64,000 bases of DNA from Stutzerimonas stutzeri (GCF_038561965.1 NZ_CP139348.1:3410001-3474000); one strand, 5' to 3'. Positions 1 to 8,600 are shown, counted from the first letter of the stretch. Translations and numbers: made by a program. Notes: generated from the sequence alone by a model not told the origin.

Positions 1-183
1 GCTCGCGCTCATGGCGGGACGCAAAATCAAATTTGATCCAGTTTTGCGCTAGGCGCCCCCGACACGAAAGCTGAATTGCTTCACAGTAAAGGCAATTTGA
101 TAGCACATTGCTTTACTAATTGCTTTTTCGCCGTACAATTGGCGCCATGAAGCCGTCTCCTAATTTTTTCCTCTTGGTCGACG

Positions 184-210
184 GAACAGCGAGTACTGGT
201 GGCTGTCAGA
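184..210 (+). promoter_or_regulatory. Possible AlgU (sigma-22)-type promoter of amrZ
   Basis: GAAC-type -35 box (GAACAG, 184-189), a 16-base spacer and a TCAGA -10 box (206-210) lie about 55 bases before the chosen amrZ start. AlgU promoters have GAACTT-N16/17-TCTGA, and amrZ of P. aeruginosa is known to be AlgU dependent. The match is partial, so this is an inference. Bases 1-183 contain no gene I can support. Confidence 0.35.
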
Positions 211-264
211 CCGGTGACCACCCCGGCAATACGCCAGCACGCCCACCTGACTAACCGGTTAATT

Positions 265-588
265 ATGCGCCCTATGAAACAGGCAGTTTATTCCAGCCGT
301 ACGGCTGACAAATTCGTGGTTCGGCTTCCCGACGGCATGCGTGAGCGCATCGCAGAGGTAGCGCGTAATCATCATCGCAGCATGAATTCCGAGATCATCG
401 CCAGGCTGGAACAGAGCCTGCTGCAGGAGGGCGCCTTGGATGATGATCTCAGCATGCGCCTGGACAGCCCTGAGCTATCACTGCACGAAAGGGAGCTACT
501 GCAGCGCTTCCGGCAGTTGGCGCATCGCCAGCAGAATGCACTGATCGCTCTGATTGCTCAGGACACCGAGCTGGCCAAGGAAGACTGA
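265..588 (+). CDS. amrZ: Ribbon-helix-helix transcription factor AmrZ
   Basis: A 107-residue Arc-family DNA-binding protein. In P. aeruginosa AmrZ (AlgZ) activates alginate genes, represses flagellar genes and controls c-di-GMP and twitching genes. The N-terminal ribbon-helix-helix (about residues 12-50) has the beta strand DKFVVRLPDG and helix segments ending in RSMNSEIIARLEQSL. The C-terminal tail (HERELLQRFRQL) matches the AmrZ tetramerisation region. I chose ATG 265 because it gives the AmrZ N-terminus MRPMKQA; a GTG at 199 would add 22 residues absent from the family. No strong Shine-Dalgarno is visible. The identification comes from recalled AmrZ sequence and length (108 aa in P. aeruginosa). 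Confidence 0.93.
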   Translation: MRPMKQAVYSSRTADKFVVRLPDGMRERIAEVARNHHRSMNSEIIARLEQSLLQEGALDDDLSMRLDSPELSLHERELLQRFRQLAHRQQNALIALIAQDTELAKED

Positions 589-823
589 GGTCAAAACCAT
601 GGGGTAGCTCTGCAGCTGCCCCTTGCGGCCCACGCATCCTCTAGCTCAATACTCCGCTACACCCCTTCCCTTTTTTGCCCTCGCGACCAAGCGCAAGGCG
701 CAAAGCCATGCCTGGCGTAACAGAAGAACGTTTTATTCAAAGGTATGGTGAAGAGCGCTTACGTGACGGTATGGAGTGCCGCCATCTTGCCGCGCAGACT
801 GAAATGGCCAGCGCATTTAGGCC

Positions 824-849
824 CCAGGCGGCCCCGCCGGGCCGCCTGG
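824..849 (-). terminator. Hairpin after the oad operon
   Basis: A perfect 11-bp stem (824-834 with 839-849) with a 4-base loop, 10 bases past the oadB stop on the minus strand. It has no clear U tract, so it may be a weak terminator or an mRNA 3' end stabiliser. Confidence 0.45.
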
Positions 850-859
850 ATCAACCTCA

Positions 860-1996
860 CTAGCCGACGAAGTTGAGCAGTACGCCGGCGGCCACAGCGG
901 AACCGATGACGCCCGCGACGTTCGGCCCCATAGCGTGCATCAAGAGAAAGTTTTGTGGGTTTGCCTCAAGCCCTACCTTGTTGGACACCCGCGCAGCCAT
1001 TGGCACCGCCGAGACGCCCGCTGAGCCAATCAAGGGATTGATCTTGTTATGGCTAAAACGATTCATCACCTTGGCCATGAAGATCCCCGCCGCGGTCCCA
1101 CCGCAAAAGGCGACCATTCCCAATACGAGAATTCCCAGCGTCTTCATTTGCAGAAAGGCCTCGGCAGAAAGCTTCGACCCCACAGTCAGGCCGAGCGCGA
1201 TCGTTACGATGTTGATCAACGCGTTGCGCGACGTGTCGGCCAGGCGATCTACCACACCACACTCACGCAACAGATTTCCGAACGCGAACATGCCAACCAG
1301 CGGAGCCGCATCCGGCAGCAACATACCAACCAGCAAACAGAGCAGTATCGGGAAGACGATCTTCTCTATCTGACCGACATGACGCAGCTGAGTCATGACG
1401 ATTGCACGCTCCTCCTTCGTCGTGAGCGCCCGCATGATCGGTGGCTGTATCAGTGGCACGAGAGCCATATAGGAATACGCCGCGACAGCGATAGGACCAA
1501 GAAGCTCTGGCGCCAGCTTCGATGTCACGAAGATGGATGTTGGGCCGTCCGCACCGCCGATGATGGCGATTGATGCCGCTTCTCGCAGCGTGAACTCCAT
1601 ACCCGGAATTCCTGCAGCTGTAAGCGCCAGCGCCCCGAGCAAGGTCGCGAAGATGCCAAATTGCGCAGCCGCGCCAAGCAACAGCGTCTTCGGATTAGCC
1701 AACATCGGCCCGAAGTCGGTCATCGCGCCGACGCCCATGAAGATCAGCAACGGAAAGACGCTAGTCGGAAGACCTACCTCATAGAACAGATGCAGGATTC
1801 CAGCGCCCTCCCCCATGTTCGCCACAGGAATATTTGCCAAGATGCCACCGAAGCCGATCGGTATCAGCAACAACGGCTCGAATCCTTTACGGATAGCTAG
1901 ATAGATCAATCCCACGCAGACAACAATCATCAGCGCCTGGCCCGGCTCTAGATGATAGAGACCCGTTCCATGCCAAAGCTTGAGCAACTTTTCCAT
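860..1996 (-). CDS. oadB: Oxaloacetate decarboxylase, beta subunit (Na+ pump)
   Basis: Integral membrane subunit (378 aa) of the biotin-dependent Na+-translocating oxaloacetate decarboxylase. It decarboxylates carboxybiotin and uses the energy to export Na+. The protein is almost entirely hydrophobic helices. It contains the family signature GGADGPTSIFVTSKL, with the Asp implicated in Na+ transport, and the C-terminal motif NPLIGSAGVSAVPMAARVS. It is the last gene of oadG-oadA-oadB, 10 bases after the oadA stop. GcdB and MmdB are the close alternatives; the carboxyltransferase neighbour supports oxaloacetate. Confidence 0.93.
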   Translation of the reverse strand: MEKLLKLWHGTGLYHLEPGQALMIVVCVGLIYLAIRKGFEPLLLIPIGFGGILANIPVANMGEGAGILHLFYEVGLPTSVFPLLIFMGVGAMTDFGPMLANPKTLLLGAAAQFGIFATLLGALALTAAGIPGMEFTLREAASIAIIGGADGPTSIFVTSKLAPELLGPIAVAAYSYMALVPLIQPPIMRALTTKEERAIVMTQLRHVGQIEKIVFPILLCLLVGMLLPDAAPLVGMFAFGNLLRECGVVDRLADTSRNALINIVTIALGLTVGSKLSAEAFLQMKTLGILVLGMVAFCGGTAAGIFMAKVMNRFSHNKINPLIGSAGVSAVPMAARVSNKVGLEANPQNFLLMHAMGPNVAGVIGSAVAAGVLLNFVG

Positions 1997-2006
1997 GCGA
2001 CTCCCC

Positions 2007-3782
2007 TTAGCCGATGCTCAGCAGGCTGTCACCGACCGAAACTGCATCGCCAACCTTGACGTTGACCGACGCAACTGTGCCGGCCTTGAACGCACGGATC
2101 TCGGTCTCCATTTTCATGGCCTCGAGAATCATCACCAGATCGCCTTCCTGAACCACCTGCCCGGGCTGCACCAGGACCTTGAAAATGTTCCCGGCCAATG
2201 GCGCGGACTGAGTCTCACCGTTAGCAGGCACTGCTGAGGCTTGTTCGGCAGACGCGCCAGCGGAAGCCAGTGGCTTGATACCCTCGATGTCACCACCATC
2301 ACTGACTTGCACAACGAAGGATTTGCCATTCACCTCGACGGTGTAGACCTCGGGCTTGCCCACCTCCCGCGACGGAAGCTCGCCGCCAGTAGGCGTCGGC
2401 TCGAACGCCGATGGATTCCCACGGTTTTCGAGAAACTTCAATCCAATCTGAGGAAACAGCGCATAGGTCAGAACATCATCAATCAGCTCAGCGGCAAGAT
2501 TGATGTTCTTTTCCTGCGCAATCCCTTTCAGCTCGGTAGTCAGGCGGTCCATTTCAGGTTGCAGCAGATCAGCAGGGCGACAGGTAATCACTTCGGCGCC
2601 GTCCAGCACGCGCGCCTGCAGCTCTGCATTGAACGGAGCGGGGGCCGCTCCGTATTCACCTTTGAGCACGCCAGCCGTCTCTTTGGTAATCGACTTGTAG
2701 CGCTCGCCCATCAGCACGTTGATCACCGCCTGGGTGCCCACTATTTGCGAAGTAGGTGTCACCAAAGGGATGAATCCAAGGTCCTCGCGAACCCGCGGGA
2801 TTTCTGCCAGCACGTCATCGAACTTGTCTAGCGCGCCCTGCTCTTTCAGCTGGCCTTCCATGTTGGTCAGCATGCCGCCCGGCACTTGCGCGACGAGAAT
2901 TCGTGAATCGACGCCACGCAGCGTGCCTTCAAACTTCGCATACTTCTTGCGGACTTCGCGAAAATAGGCCGCGATTTCTTCGAGCAACTCGAGGTTCAGA
3001 CCGGTATCGCGGTCAGTGCCCTGGAAGATGGCAACCACCGATTCGGTCGGCGAGTGTCCATAGGTCATTGAGAGCGACGAAATGGCCGTATCGACGTTGT
3101 CGATACCAGCCTCCACGGCCTTCAGGATCGCCGCGGTCGACAAACCGGCTGTCGCGTGACACTGCATATGGATCGGAATAGCGAGACTGCTCTTCAACCG
3201 GGATACGAGTTCGAACGCCATATACGGGGTGAGAATACCCGCCATATCCTTGATGGCCACCGAGTCGGCACCCATGTCTTCGATCTGCTTGGCCAGGTCG
3301 ACCCACATCTCCAGCGTGTGCACTGGGCTTGTGGTATAGGAGATCGTGCCCTGGGCGTGTTTGCCCTGCTGCTTGACCGCACGCAGTGCAGTTTCGAGAT
3401 TGCGCGGATCGTTCATGGCGTCGAACACGCGGAACACGTCGACGCCGTTCACCGCAGCGCGCTCGACGAATTTTTCTACGACATCATCAGCGTAATGCCG
3501 GTACCCCAGCAGGTTTTGCCCACGCAACAACATCTGCTGACGCGTGTTCGGCATGGCCTTTTTGAGTTCTCGAATACGCTCCCACGGATCTTCACCCAGG
3601 TAACGAATGCAGGCATCGAATGTGGCACCACCCCAGCTCTCCACTGACCAGAAACCAACCTGATCGAGCTTCGCTGCAATCGGCAACATGTCTTCCAGGC
3701 GAACACGAGTGGCAAGGATGGATTGGTGCGCGTCACGCAGCACCACGTCGGTTATGCCGAGCGGCTGTTTAGCAACTGTCAT
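2007..3782 (-). CDS. oadA: Oxaloacetate decarboxylase, alpha subunit (biotin carboxyltransferase)
   Basis: Cytoplasmic subunit (591 aa) that transfers CO2 from oxaloacetate to biotin, giving pyruvate. The N-terminal HMGL/PYC-like TIM barrel carries the metal-site motif VLRDAHQS near residue 20. A conserved carboxylase (PYC_OADA) domain follows, then an acidic/Pro/Ala linker. The biotinyl domain ends the protein, with the biotinylated Lys in EAMKMET at residue 557. I chose ATG 3782 (MTVAKQPLG); upstream codons in frame are unlike the family. The gene lies 22 bases after oadG. In Pseudomonas a similar protein is PycB of pyruvate carboxylase, but here oadG and oadB flank it, so the decarboxylase role is preferred. 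Confidence 0.92.
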   Translation of the reverse strand: MTVAKQPLGITDVVLRDAHQSILATRVRLEDMLPIAAKLDQVGFWSVESWGGATFDACIRYLGEDPWERIRELKKAMPNTRQQMLLRGQNLLGYRHYADDVVEKFVERAAVNGVDVFRVFDAMNDPRNLETALRAVKQQGKHAQGTISYTTSPVHTLEMWVDLAKQIEDMGADSVAIKDMAGILTPYMAFELVSRLKSSLAIPIHMQCHATAGLSTAAILKAVEAGIDNVDTAISSLSMTYGHSPTESVVAIFQGTDRDTGLNLELLEEIAAYFREVRKKYAKFEGTLRGVDSRILVAQVPGGMLTNMEGQLKEQGALDKFDDVLAEIPRVREDLGFIPLVTPTSQIVGTQAVINVLMGERYKSITKETAGVLKGEYGAAPAPFNAELQARVLDGAEVITCRPADLLQPEMDRLTTELKGIAQEKNINLAAELIDDVLTYALFPQIGLKFLENRGNPSAFEPTPTGGELPSREVGKPEVYTVEVNGKSFVVQVSDGGDIEGIKPLASAGASAEQASAVPANGETQSAPLAGNIFKVLVQPGQVVQEGDLVMILEAMKMETEIRAFKAGTVASVNVKVGDAVSVGDSLLSIG

Positions 3783-3804
3783 GGAAGGAACTCCCTGTCC
3801 AGAG

Positions 3805-4047
3805 TCAACCGCGTCGCGCGCGGTGTTGATGAATCGCGGCCTGGATGGCTGCAAGAATATCCGGATCTGTTTCAGCATTCGCAGCCCGGGCAGACGCTAC
3901 CTGAGGTGCCGGCTCGCTTACGAAGCGACCGGTCAGATAGGACATCAGGCGAATGCAAAGGATCAACAGAACGAGGAAGGCGAAGACGAAACCGATGCCG
4001 AACAGCATGAGTTCGACGCCTTCGAGCAGGAGTTGGCTGGGGGTCAT
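3805..4047 (-). CDS. oadG: Oxaloacetate decarboxylase, gamma subunit
   Basis: Small membrane anchor and assembly subunit (80 aa) of the OadABG pump. One transmembrane helix (about residues 12-37, FGIGFVFAFLVLLILCIRLM) is followed by a soluble tail ending in the basic HQHRARRG. In characterised OadG a C-terminal His/Asp-containing segment binds Zn2+ and interacts with OadA. It is the first gene of the operon, with an AAGGGA Shine-Dalgarno upstream. About 140 bases separate it from mgtE and must hold the operon promoter. Confidence 0.88.
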   Translation of the reverse strand: MTPSQLLLEGVELMLFGIGFVFAFLVLLILCIRLMSYLTGRFVSEPAPQVASARAANAETDPDILAAIQAAIHQHRARRG

Positions 4048-4187
4048 CGGGAGTTCCCTTGGCAGCAGCTCAAGCTGCTTGTTATTCGCTGCGTTAGTTC
4101 GGACACGTTTCGCGACATACGAAACGGCCGAACCTTAGCCCGAAACAGCGAAACAAGGCAAACCCCAATAAAGCGCTAAAAAGGCCG

Positions 4188-5630
4188 TTACAGCAGAAAA
4201 ATGGTTGCCAAACCGAGGAAAATGAAAAATCCACCGCTATCTGTCATCGCAGTAATCATCACACTAGCCCCCATGGCTGGATCACGGCCCAGGCGCACCA
4301 GCGTCATGGGAATAAGCACTCCCATCAAGGAGGCGAGCAGAAGGTTCAGCGTCATCGCGGCAGTCATGACTACCCCTAGAGACCAGCTCCCATAGAGCCA
4401 CCACGCCACCGCACCGATAACGCCACCCCACACCAGGCCATTGACCAAACCGACCCCAACCTCTTTGCGCAACAAGCGCGAAGTGTTGCCGGTGCCAACC
4501 TGATCCAGAGCCATAGCACGGACGATCATGGTGATCGTCTGGTTGCCTGAATTACCGCCAATGCCTGCGACAATTGGCATCAGGGCTGCCAGCGCAACAA
4601 GCTTCTCGATAGAGCCATCGAACAGCCCGATGACCCGCGAGGCGATGAACGCTGTAACTAGATTGACTGCCAGCCAGGCCCAGCGGTTGCGGACAGACTT
4701 CCAGACCGAGGCAAAAATGTCCTCTTCTTCGCGAAGACCCGCCATGTTGAGTACTTCGCTTTCGCTTTCCTCACGGATCAGGTCGACCATCTCGTCGATG
4801 GTCAGGCGACCGATAAGCTTGCCGCCCTTATCGACTACCGGTGTGGATACCAAATCGTAACGCTCGAATGCTTGTGCAGCGTCGTAGGCGTCTTCATCCG
4901 GGTGAAAGGTCACCGGGTCGCTGGCCATGACCTCCGCAACCTGCTTTTCCGGGTCATTGACCAGCAAGCGCTTGATTGGCAAGACACCCTTGAGCACGCC
5001 GTCATAGTCGACTACGAACAGCTTGTCGGTATGCCCGGGCAGCTCCTTGAGTCGACGAAGATAACGAAGCACCACCTCTAGACTGACATCCTCACGAATG
5101 GTCACCATCTCGAAGTCCATCAGTGCGCCAACCTGATCCTCCTCGTAAGACAGGGCGGAGCGGACGCGCTCGCGCTGCTGAGCGTCGAGGGTTTCCATCA
5201 ACTCATGGACGACGTCGCGCGGCAGCTCGGGCGCCAGGTCAGCCAGTTCATCCGCGTCCATTTCCTTGGCCGCAGCGAGCAGTTCGTGATCGTCCATATC
5301 GGCGATCAGCGTCTCTCGAACGGCGTCGGACACCTCGAGCAGAATGTCACCGTCACGCTCGGCCTTGACGAGCTGCCAGACGGTTAGTCGTTCATCGAGG
5401 GGCAACGCTTCGAGGATGTGAGCAACGTCGGCAGGGTGCAGTTCATCTAGCTTGCGCTGCAGCTCGGTAAGGATCTGCCGCTGATCATAGAGCCCGCCCA
5501 GCTCGACCTGCGGGCCGTCCTGGCGAGATTCACCGCCTTCACCAAGGCGGTGGCGCTGTAACAATTCGACGACCTGAGCCAGGCGGTCCTGCAGCGTCTC
5601 TTGAGGTTTTCTTGCTTCTACTTCTGTCAT
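4188..5630 (-). CDS. mgtE: Magnesium transporter MgtE
   Basis: Mg2+ channel/transporter (480 aa). The cytosolic N domain is superhelical (about residues 40-150, PADVAHILEALP, LADLAPELPRDVVHELM). Tandem CBS domains follow (about 155-280, VMASDPVTFHPDEDAYDAA). Five transmembrane helices end the protein and contain the family signature PIVAGIGGNSGNQTITMIVR. The start at 5630 (MTEVEARKPQ) avoids a 16-residue extension in which no Shine-Dalgarno-preceded start is seen. Gating by cytosolic Mg2+ through the N and CBS domains is known for the family. Confidence 0.93.
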   Translation of the reverse strand: MTEVEARKPQETLQDRLAQVVELLQRHRLGEGGESRQDGPQVELGGLYDQRQILTELQRKLDELHPADVAHILEALPLDERLTVWQLVKAERDGDILLEVSDAVRETLIADMDDHELLAAAKEMDADELADLAPELPRDVVHELMETLDAQQRERVRSALSYEEDQVGALMDFEMVTIREDVSLEVVLRYLRRLKELPGHTDKLFVVDYDGVLKGVLPIKRLLVNDPEKQVAEVMASDPVTFHPDEDAYDAAQAFERYDLVSTPVVDKGGKLIGRLTIDEMVDLIREESESEVLNMAGLREEEDIFASVWKSVRNRWAWLAVNLVTAFIASRVIGLFDGSIEKLVALAALMPIVAGIGGNSGNQTITMIVRAMALDQVGTGNTSRLLRKEVGVGLVNGLVWGGVIGAVAWWLYGSWSLGVVMTAAMTLNLLLASLMGVLIPMTLVRLGRDPAMGASVMITAMTDSGGFFIFLGLATIFLL

Positions 5631-5969
5631 GGCGCACTCCACCCCTGACCAGGGAGCGCGCCAGGGAAAATCAATCAATCAGTACGTGATTGGCAAACTG
5701 GAAATTTGAGCGACTACTGGGCAAGTCCATAAGGAAAGGTTGTTCCACAGACCCTAGGGGGCAAATGCGGCAATCATAACATCGCAGGCGTCGGCACGAC
5801 GCGCTCAAGCGCAGCCCTTACAGATGGCTAACGCTCAAACCGTGAAAATCGTCGATCATCGCGAAGCCGATATTCTGTCGACGCCTTCACGCCGCGGCGA
5901 GACACGAATGTACCGGCAGCTTTTATTGGGTAGCCTGAGCAATGAACTGTTCAGTCATGGAGGACTAGC
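5631..5969. other. Intergenic region between divergent mgtE and a DUF4124 gene
   Basis: About 340 bases with no RNA gene I recognise. It must hold the promoters of both divergent genes. A 49-codon plus-strand frame (5824-5973) ends by ATGA overlap with the next gene but has no Shine-Dalgarno and no convincing codon bias. I see no M-box-type Mg riboswitch. Confidence 0.5.
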
Positions 5970-6455
5970 ATGAAAGCACTGTTTATTGGCGCAAGCCTTT
6001 TTCTGGCGACCACCTCGGCATTTCCAGCAAGCGTCTTTCGCTGCGTTGACCAGTCGGGCCATGTCACGTTCAGCCAGCAAGGATGTCCCGAAGAGCAAAG
6101 CCAAAACCGGCATTTCGCCGCAAACCCAACACCTGGCTCGGGAAAAGCGGTACCGATGGCACCCCCTCGCACCAGACGTGAGGCCAATCTCAAGGAAATC
6201 GACAGCCTGGCCATCGTCGCGGAGAGGGAGGATGGCTGTGGCAATAGAGTGACCGGCAGCGACCGGCGCAGCGCAATTATCAGCAAGCAGATCCGTGCTG
6301 GCATGACGCGTAGCGACGTGGAAAGTGCGCTGGGCCGACCGGAAAATATTACCAGCAGCAATGGCCGCGACCGGCTTCGCTTTCGTGACGGAGCCGGCCA
6401 GGTACGCACAGTCAGCTTCGATGAGCACGGCTGTGTGCTTGGAAAAAAACGTTGA
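5970..6455 (+). CDS. Secreted DUF4124-domain protein of unknown function
   Basis: 161 aa with a signal peptide (MKALFIGASLFLATTSAFPA, cleavage near residue 20). A DUF4124-type segment follows (VFRCVDQSGHVTFSQQGCP), with two Cys that could form a disulfide. The C-terminal half (about residues 100-160: KQIRAGMTRSDVESALGRPE, then a strand-rich end with another Cys) resembles the small BamE/SmpA-like fold, where a G-M-T-x-x-x-V-x-x-x-L-G-x-P pattern recurs. It probably acts in the periplasm. GGAGGACTAGC precedes the ATG. The function is unknown; the BamE-like reading is my inference. Confidence 0.75.
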   Translation: MKALFIGASLFLATTSAFPASVFRCVDQSGHVTFSQQGCPEEQSQNRHFAANPTPGSGKAVPMAPPRTRREANLKEIDSLAIVAEREDGCGNRVTGSDRRSAIISKQIRAGMTRSDVESALGRPENITSSNGRDRLRFRDGAGQVRTVSFDEHGCVLGKKR

Positions 6456-6475
6456 ACGTTTCGGAAACGAAAAAA

Positions 6476-6502
6476 GGGCCTGCATCGCTGCAGGCCCTTT
6501 TT
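6476..6502 (+). terminator. Rho-independent terminator after the DUF4124 gene
   Basis: A 9-bp GC-rich stem (gggcctgca/tgcaggccc) with a short loop, followed by a T5 tract, 20 bases past the stop codon. Confidence 0.85.
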
Positions 6503-6508
6503 CTTTGT

Positions 6509-6585
6509 TGGCGCACTCAGGAGGATTCGAACCTCCGACCGCTCGGTTCGTAGCCGAGTACTCTATCCAGCTGAGCTATGAGTGC
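6509..6585 (-). tRNA. tRNA-Arg (anticodon ACG), copy 1
   Basis: 77 bases including the encoded CCA (TGG on the plus strand at 6509-6511). The acceptor stem GCACTCA pairs with TGAGTGC, and the T arm contains GGTTCGAAT. The anticodon stem-loop is CTCGG-CTACGAA-CCGAG, so the anticodon is ACG, which is converted to ICG and reads CGU/CGC/CGA. It is identical to the second copy 71 bases upstream. Confidence 0.96.
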
Positions 6586-6656
6586 GTAAGTGATTGGTAA
6601 ACCAGGTCACTGCTGGTTGCTTGAACGCTCCGCATCACTGTGGACCGTTCGAAGTA

Positions 6657-6733
6657 TGGCGCACTCAGGAGGATTCGAACCTCCGACCGCTCGGTTCGTA
6701 GCCGAGTACTCTATCCAGCTGAGCTATGAGTGC
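6657..6733 (-). tRNA. tRNA-Arg (anticodon ACG), copy 2
   Basis: 77 bases, identical to the copy at 6509-6585, with the same anticodon loop and encoded CCA. The two copies are probably co-transcribed on the minus strand after tRNA-Ser, as in other pseudomonads. Confidence 0.96.
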
Positions 6734-6844
6734 GCTGAGCGTGCGCATTATAGGGAGTAAACATTGATGGTCAAGCACTTTGCCGTGGCACTTTCTGAGA
6801 TGAAAGCAGGCTGCCGCAAGTATCAGAAACCCTAGAACGCAAAA

Positions 6845-6935
6845 TGGCGGAGAAGGGGGGATTCGAACCCCCGACACCCTTTTGAGATGTACTCCCTTAG
6901 CAGGGGAGCGCCTTCGGCCACTCGGCCACCTCTCC
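6845..6935 (-). tRNA. tRNA-Ser (anticodon GCT)
   Basis: 91 bases with the long variable arm typical of tRNA-Ser and encoded CCA. The acceptor stem GGAGAGG pairs with CTTCTCC with one G-U. The anticodon stem-loop CTCCC-CTGCTAA-GGGAG gives GCT, which reads AGC/AGU. It lies 62 bases after the csrA stop, the arrangement seen downstream of csrA/rsmA in many gammaproteobacteria. Confidence 0.96.
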
Positions 6936-6997
6936 GCAACACGGGGCGCATAATAACCATCTTTACCCCGTTTGCAAAGCCAAAAATTACAGAAAAA

Positions 6998-7183
6998 TTA
7001 GTGGTTTGGTTCCTGATCCTTCTCTTTCTGGATCCGCTGGTAAATCTCCTCTCGATGCACCGCCACCTCCTTGGGCGCATTGACACCGATACGTACTTGG
7101 TTTCCTTTCACACCCAACACGGTGACAGTCACATCGTCACCCACCATCAGGGTTTCTCCAACCCGGCGAGTCAGAATCAGCAT
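6998..7183 (-). CDS. csrA: Carbon storage regulator CsrA/RsmA
   Basis: Dimeric RNA-binding post-transcriptional repressor (61 aa) that binds GGA motifs near ribosome-binding sites. In pseudomonads it is antagonised by Gac-controlled RsmY/Z RNAs. The full-length family pattern is present: MLILTRRVGE at the N-terminus (with the conserved RNA-contacting Arg residues), VTVLGVKGNQVRIGV, and APKEVAVHREEIYQRI with the key Arg in VHREE. A strong AAGGAGAAAGGA ribosome-binding site precedes the ATG. It lies between lysC and tRNA-Ser, the conserved pseudomonad order. Confidence 0.97.
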   Translation of the reverse strand: MLILTRRVGETLMVGDDVTVTVLGVKGNQVRIGVNAPKEVAVHREEIYQRIQKEKDQEPNH

Positions 7184-7279
7184 TCCTTTCTCCTTAAACG
7201 GATTCAGTCAGTAAACAGTCTGCAAAGATAAATACGGAAAATGTCCGTAAAACATGAAGCTAGAGCCTTTCACCAGCTA

Positions 7280-7307
7280 TTGACCCGCGCGCGGGAGCCT
7301 AAAGTTC
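7280..7307 (-). promoter_or_regulatory. Possible AlgU-type promoter of csrA
   Basis: On the minus strand GAACTT (7307-7302), a 17-base spacer and GTCAA (7284-7280) lie about 100 bases before the csrA start. The -35 is a perfect AlgU box and the -10 is a partial match. An AlgU-dependent rsmA promoter is known in P. aeruginosa, which supports the reading. Confidence 0.5.
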
Positions 7308-7330
7308 ATTTTTGCGCGGCCCAATACGAC

Positions 7331-7356
7331 AGAAGGCGCGGACTAGCGCGCCTTCT
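7331..7356 (-). terminator. Hairpin following lysC
   Basis: A near-perfect 10-11-bp inverted repeat (agaaggcgcg/gcgcgccttct) just past the lysC stop, without a T run. It may be a weak terminator or a processing hairpin between lysC and csrA. Confidence 0.45.
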
Positions 7357-7361
7357 GCGAA

Positions 7362-8600
7362 TCATTCCGCAGTATTGCCGGCAGGCGCATCCAGTTCGAA
7401 GGCAGTATGCAAAGCACGCACGGCAAGTTCGAGATACTTTTCCTCGATAACCACAGAAACCTTGATTTCCGAAGTGGAAATCATCTGGATGTTGATGTTC
7501 TCTTTGGCCAGCGCCTCGAACATGCGGCTGGCAACCCCCGCGTGAGAACGCATCCCAACGCCCACGATGGAGACCTTGGCGATATCCGTATCACCGATCA
7601 CTTCCCGCGCGCCCATTTCGGCAGCGATGCCCTGCAGCACCTGGAGAGCATTGTTGTAGTCGTTGCGATGCACGGTGAAGGTGAAATCGGTGGTGTTATC
7701 GTGCGCAACGTTCTGCACGATCATATCCACCTCTACGTTCGCCGCACTGATCGGCCCCAGTATCTTGAAGGCCACACCGGGCGTATCCGGGACACCACGG
7801 ATGGTCAGCTTGGCCTCGTCGCGATTGAAGGCGATGCCGGAAATGATGGGCTGTTCCATGGATTCCTCTTCATCAAGGGTAATGAGGGTACCTGGACCCT
7901 CCTGAAAACTGTGCAGTACGCGTAGCGGGACACTGTACTTACCGGCAAACTCGACGGCTCGAATCTGAAGCACCTTGGATCCGAGGCTGGCCATTTCCAG
8001 CATTTCCTCGAAGGTGATCTTGTCCAGTCGCTGGGCCTTCGCAACGACTCGGGGGTCAGTGGTGTATACGCCGTCGACGTCGGTATAGATCTGGCATTCA
8101 TCGGCCTTCAACGCCGCTGCCAGCGCCACGCCGGTCGTGTCGGAGCCGCCACGGCCGAGCGTCGTGATATTGCCCTTCTCGTCTACCCCTTGGAAACCGG
8201 CAACCACGACCACGCGACCAGCCTTGATGTCTCGCTGAATACGCTGGGCGTCGATCTGCAGGATTCGCGCCTTGGTGTGCGCGTTGTCGGTGAGAATTCG
8301 GACCTGATTGCCAGTGTAGGACACCGCCGGAACGCCGCGCTTGATCAGCGCCATCGCCAGAAGGGCGATGGTGACCTGTTCACCGGTGGACACCATGACG
8401 TCCAGTTCGCGGGCAACCGGCTGCTCACTGATCTGTTTGGCAAGATCAATCAGTCGGTTGGTTTCGCCACTCATGGCCGAAACGACCACGATGATATCGT
8501 CGCCACCATCGCGGAATTTCTTGACCTTCTCGGCCACCTGCTCAATCCGCTCGACGGTGCCGACCGAGGTGCCCCCAAACTTCTGTACGATCAAAGCCAT
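7362..8600 (-). CDS. lysC: Aspartate kinase
   Basis: Phosphorylates L-aspartate, the first step to lysine, methionine, threonine and isoleucine (412 aa). The amino-acid kinase domain starts with the ATP-site KFGGTSVGTVER and contains the substrate segment GRGGSDTTGVALAAAL. Two C-terminal ACT regulatory domains (about residues 265-405, RGVPDTPGVAFKILGPISAA and VSIVGVGMRSHAGVASRMFE) bind the feedback inhibitors. The length and the ACT pair fit the alpha2beta2-like single-function kinases of pseudomonads. The gene sits between alaS and csrA. Confidence 0.96.
   Translation of the reverse strand: MALIVQKFGGTSVGTVERIEQVAEKVKKFRDGGDDIIVVVSAMSGETNRLIDLAKQISEQPVARELDVMVSTGEQVTIALLAMALIKRGVPAVSYTGNQVRILTDNAHTKARILQIDAQRIQRDIKAGRVVVVAGFQGVDEKGNITTLGRGGSDTTGVALAAALKADECQIYTDVDGVYTTDPRVVAKAQRLDKITFEEMLEMASLGSKVLQIRAVEFAGKYSVPLRVLHSFQEGPGTLITLDEEESMEQPIISGIAFNRDEAKLTIRGVPDTPGVAFKILGPISAANVEVDMIVQNVAHDNTTDFTFTVHRNDYNNALQVLQGIAAEMGAREVIGDTDIAKVSIVGVGMRSHAGVASRMFEALAKENINIQMISTSEIKVSVVIEEKYLELAVRALHTAFELDAPAGNTAE

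Noticed and set aside
199..264. An N-terminal extension of AmrZ from GTG 199
   Set aside because: It adds residues absent from known AmrZ proteins; ATG 265 reproduces the expected N-terminus.
675..863. A 62-codon frame after amrZ
   Set aside because: No motif, no ribosome-binding site, and it overlaps the oadB terminator hairpin.
5824..5973. A 49-codon plus-strand frame ending by ATGA overlap with the DUF4124 gene
   Set aside because: It has no Shine-Dalgarno, weak codon bias and no recognisable motif; the overlap alone can occur by chance.
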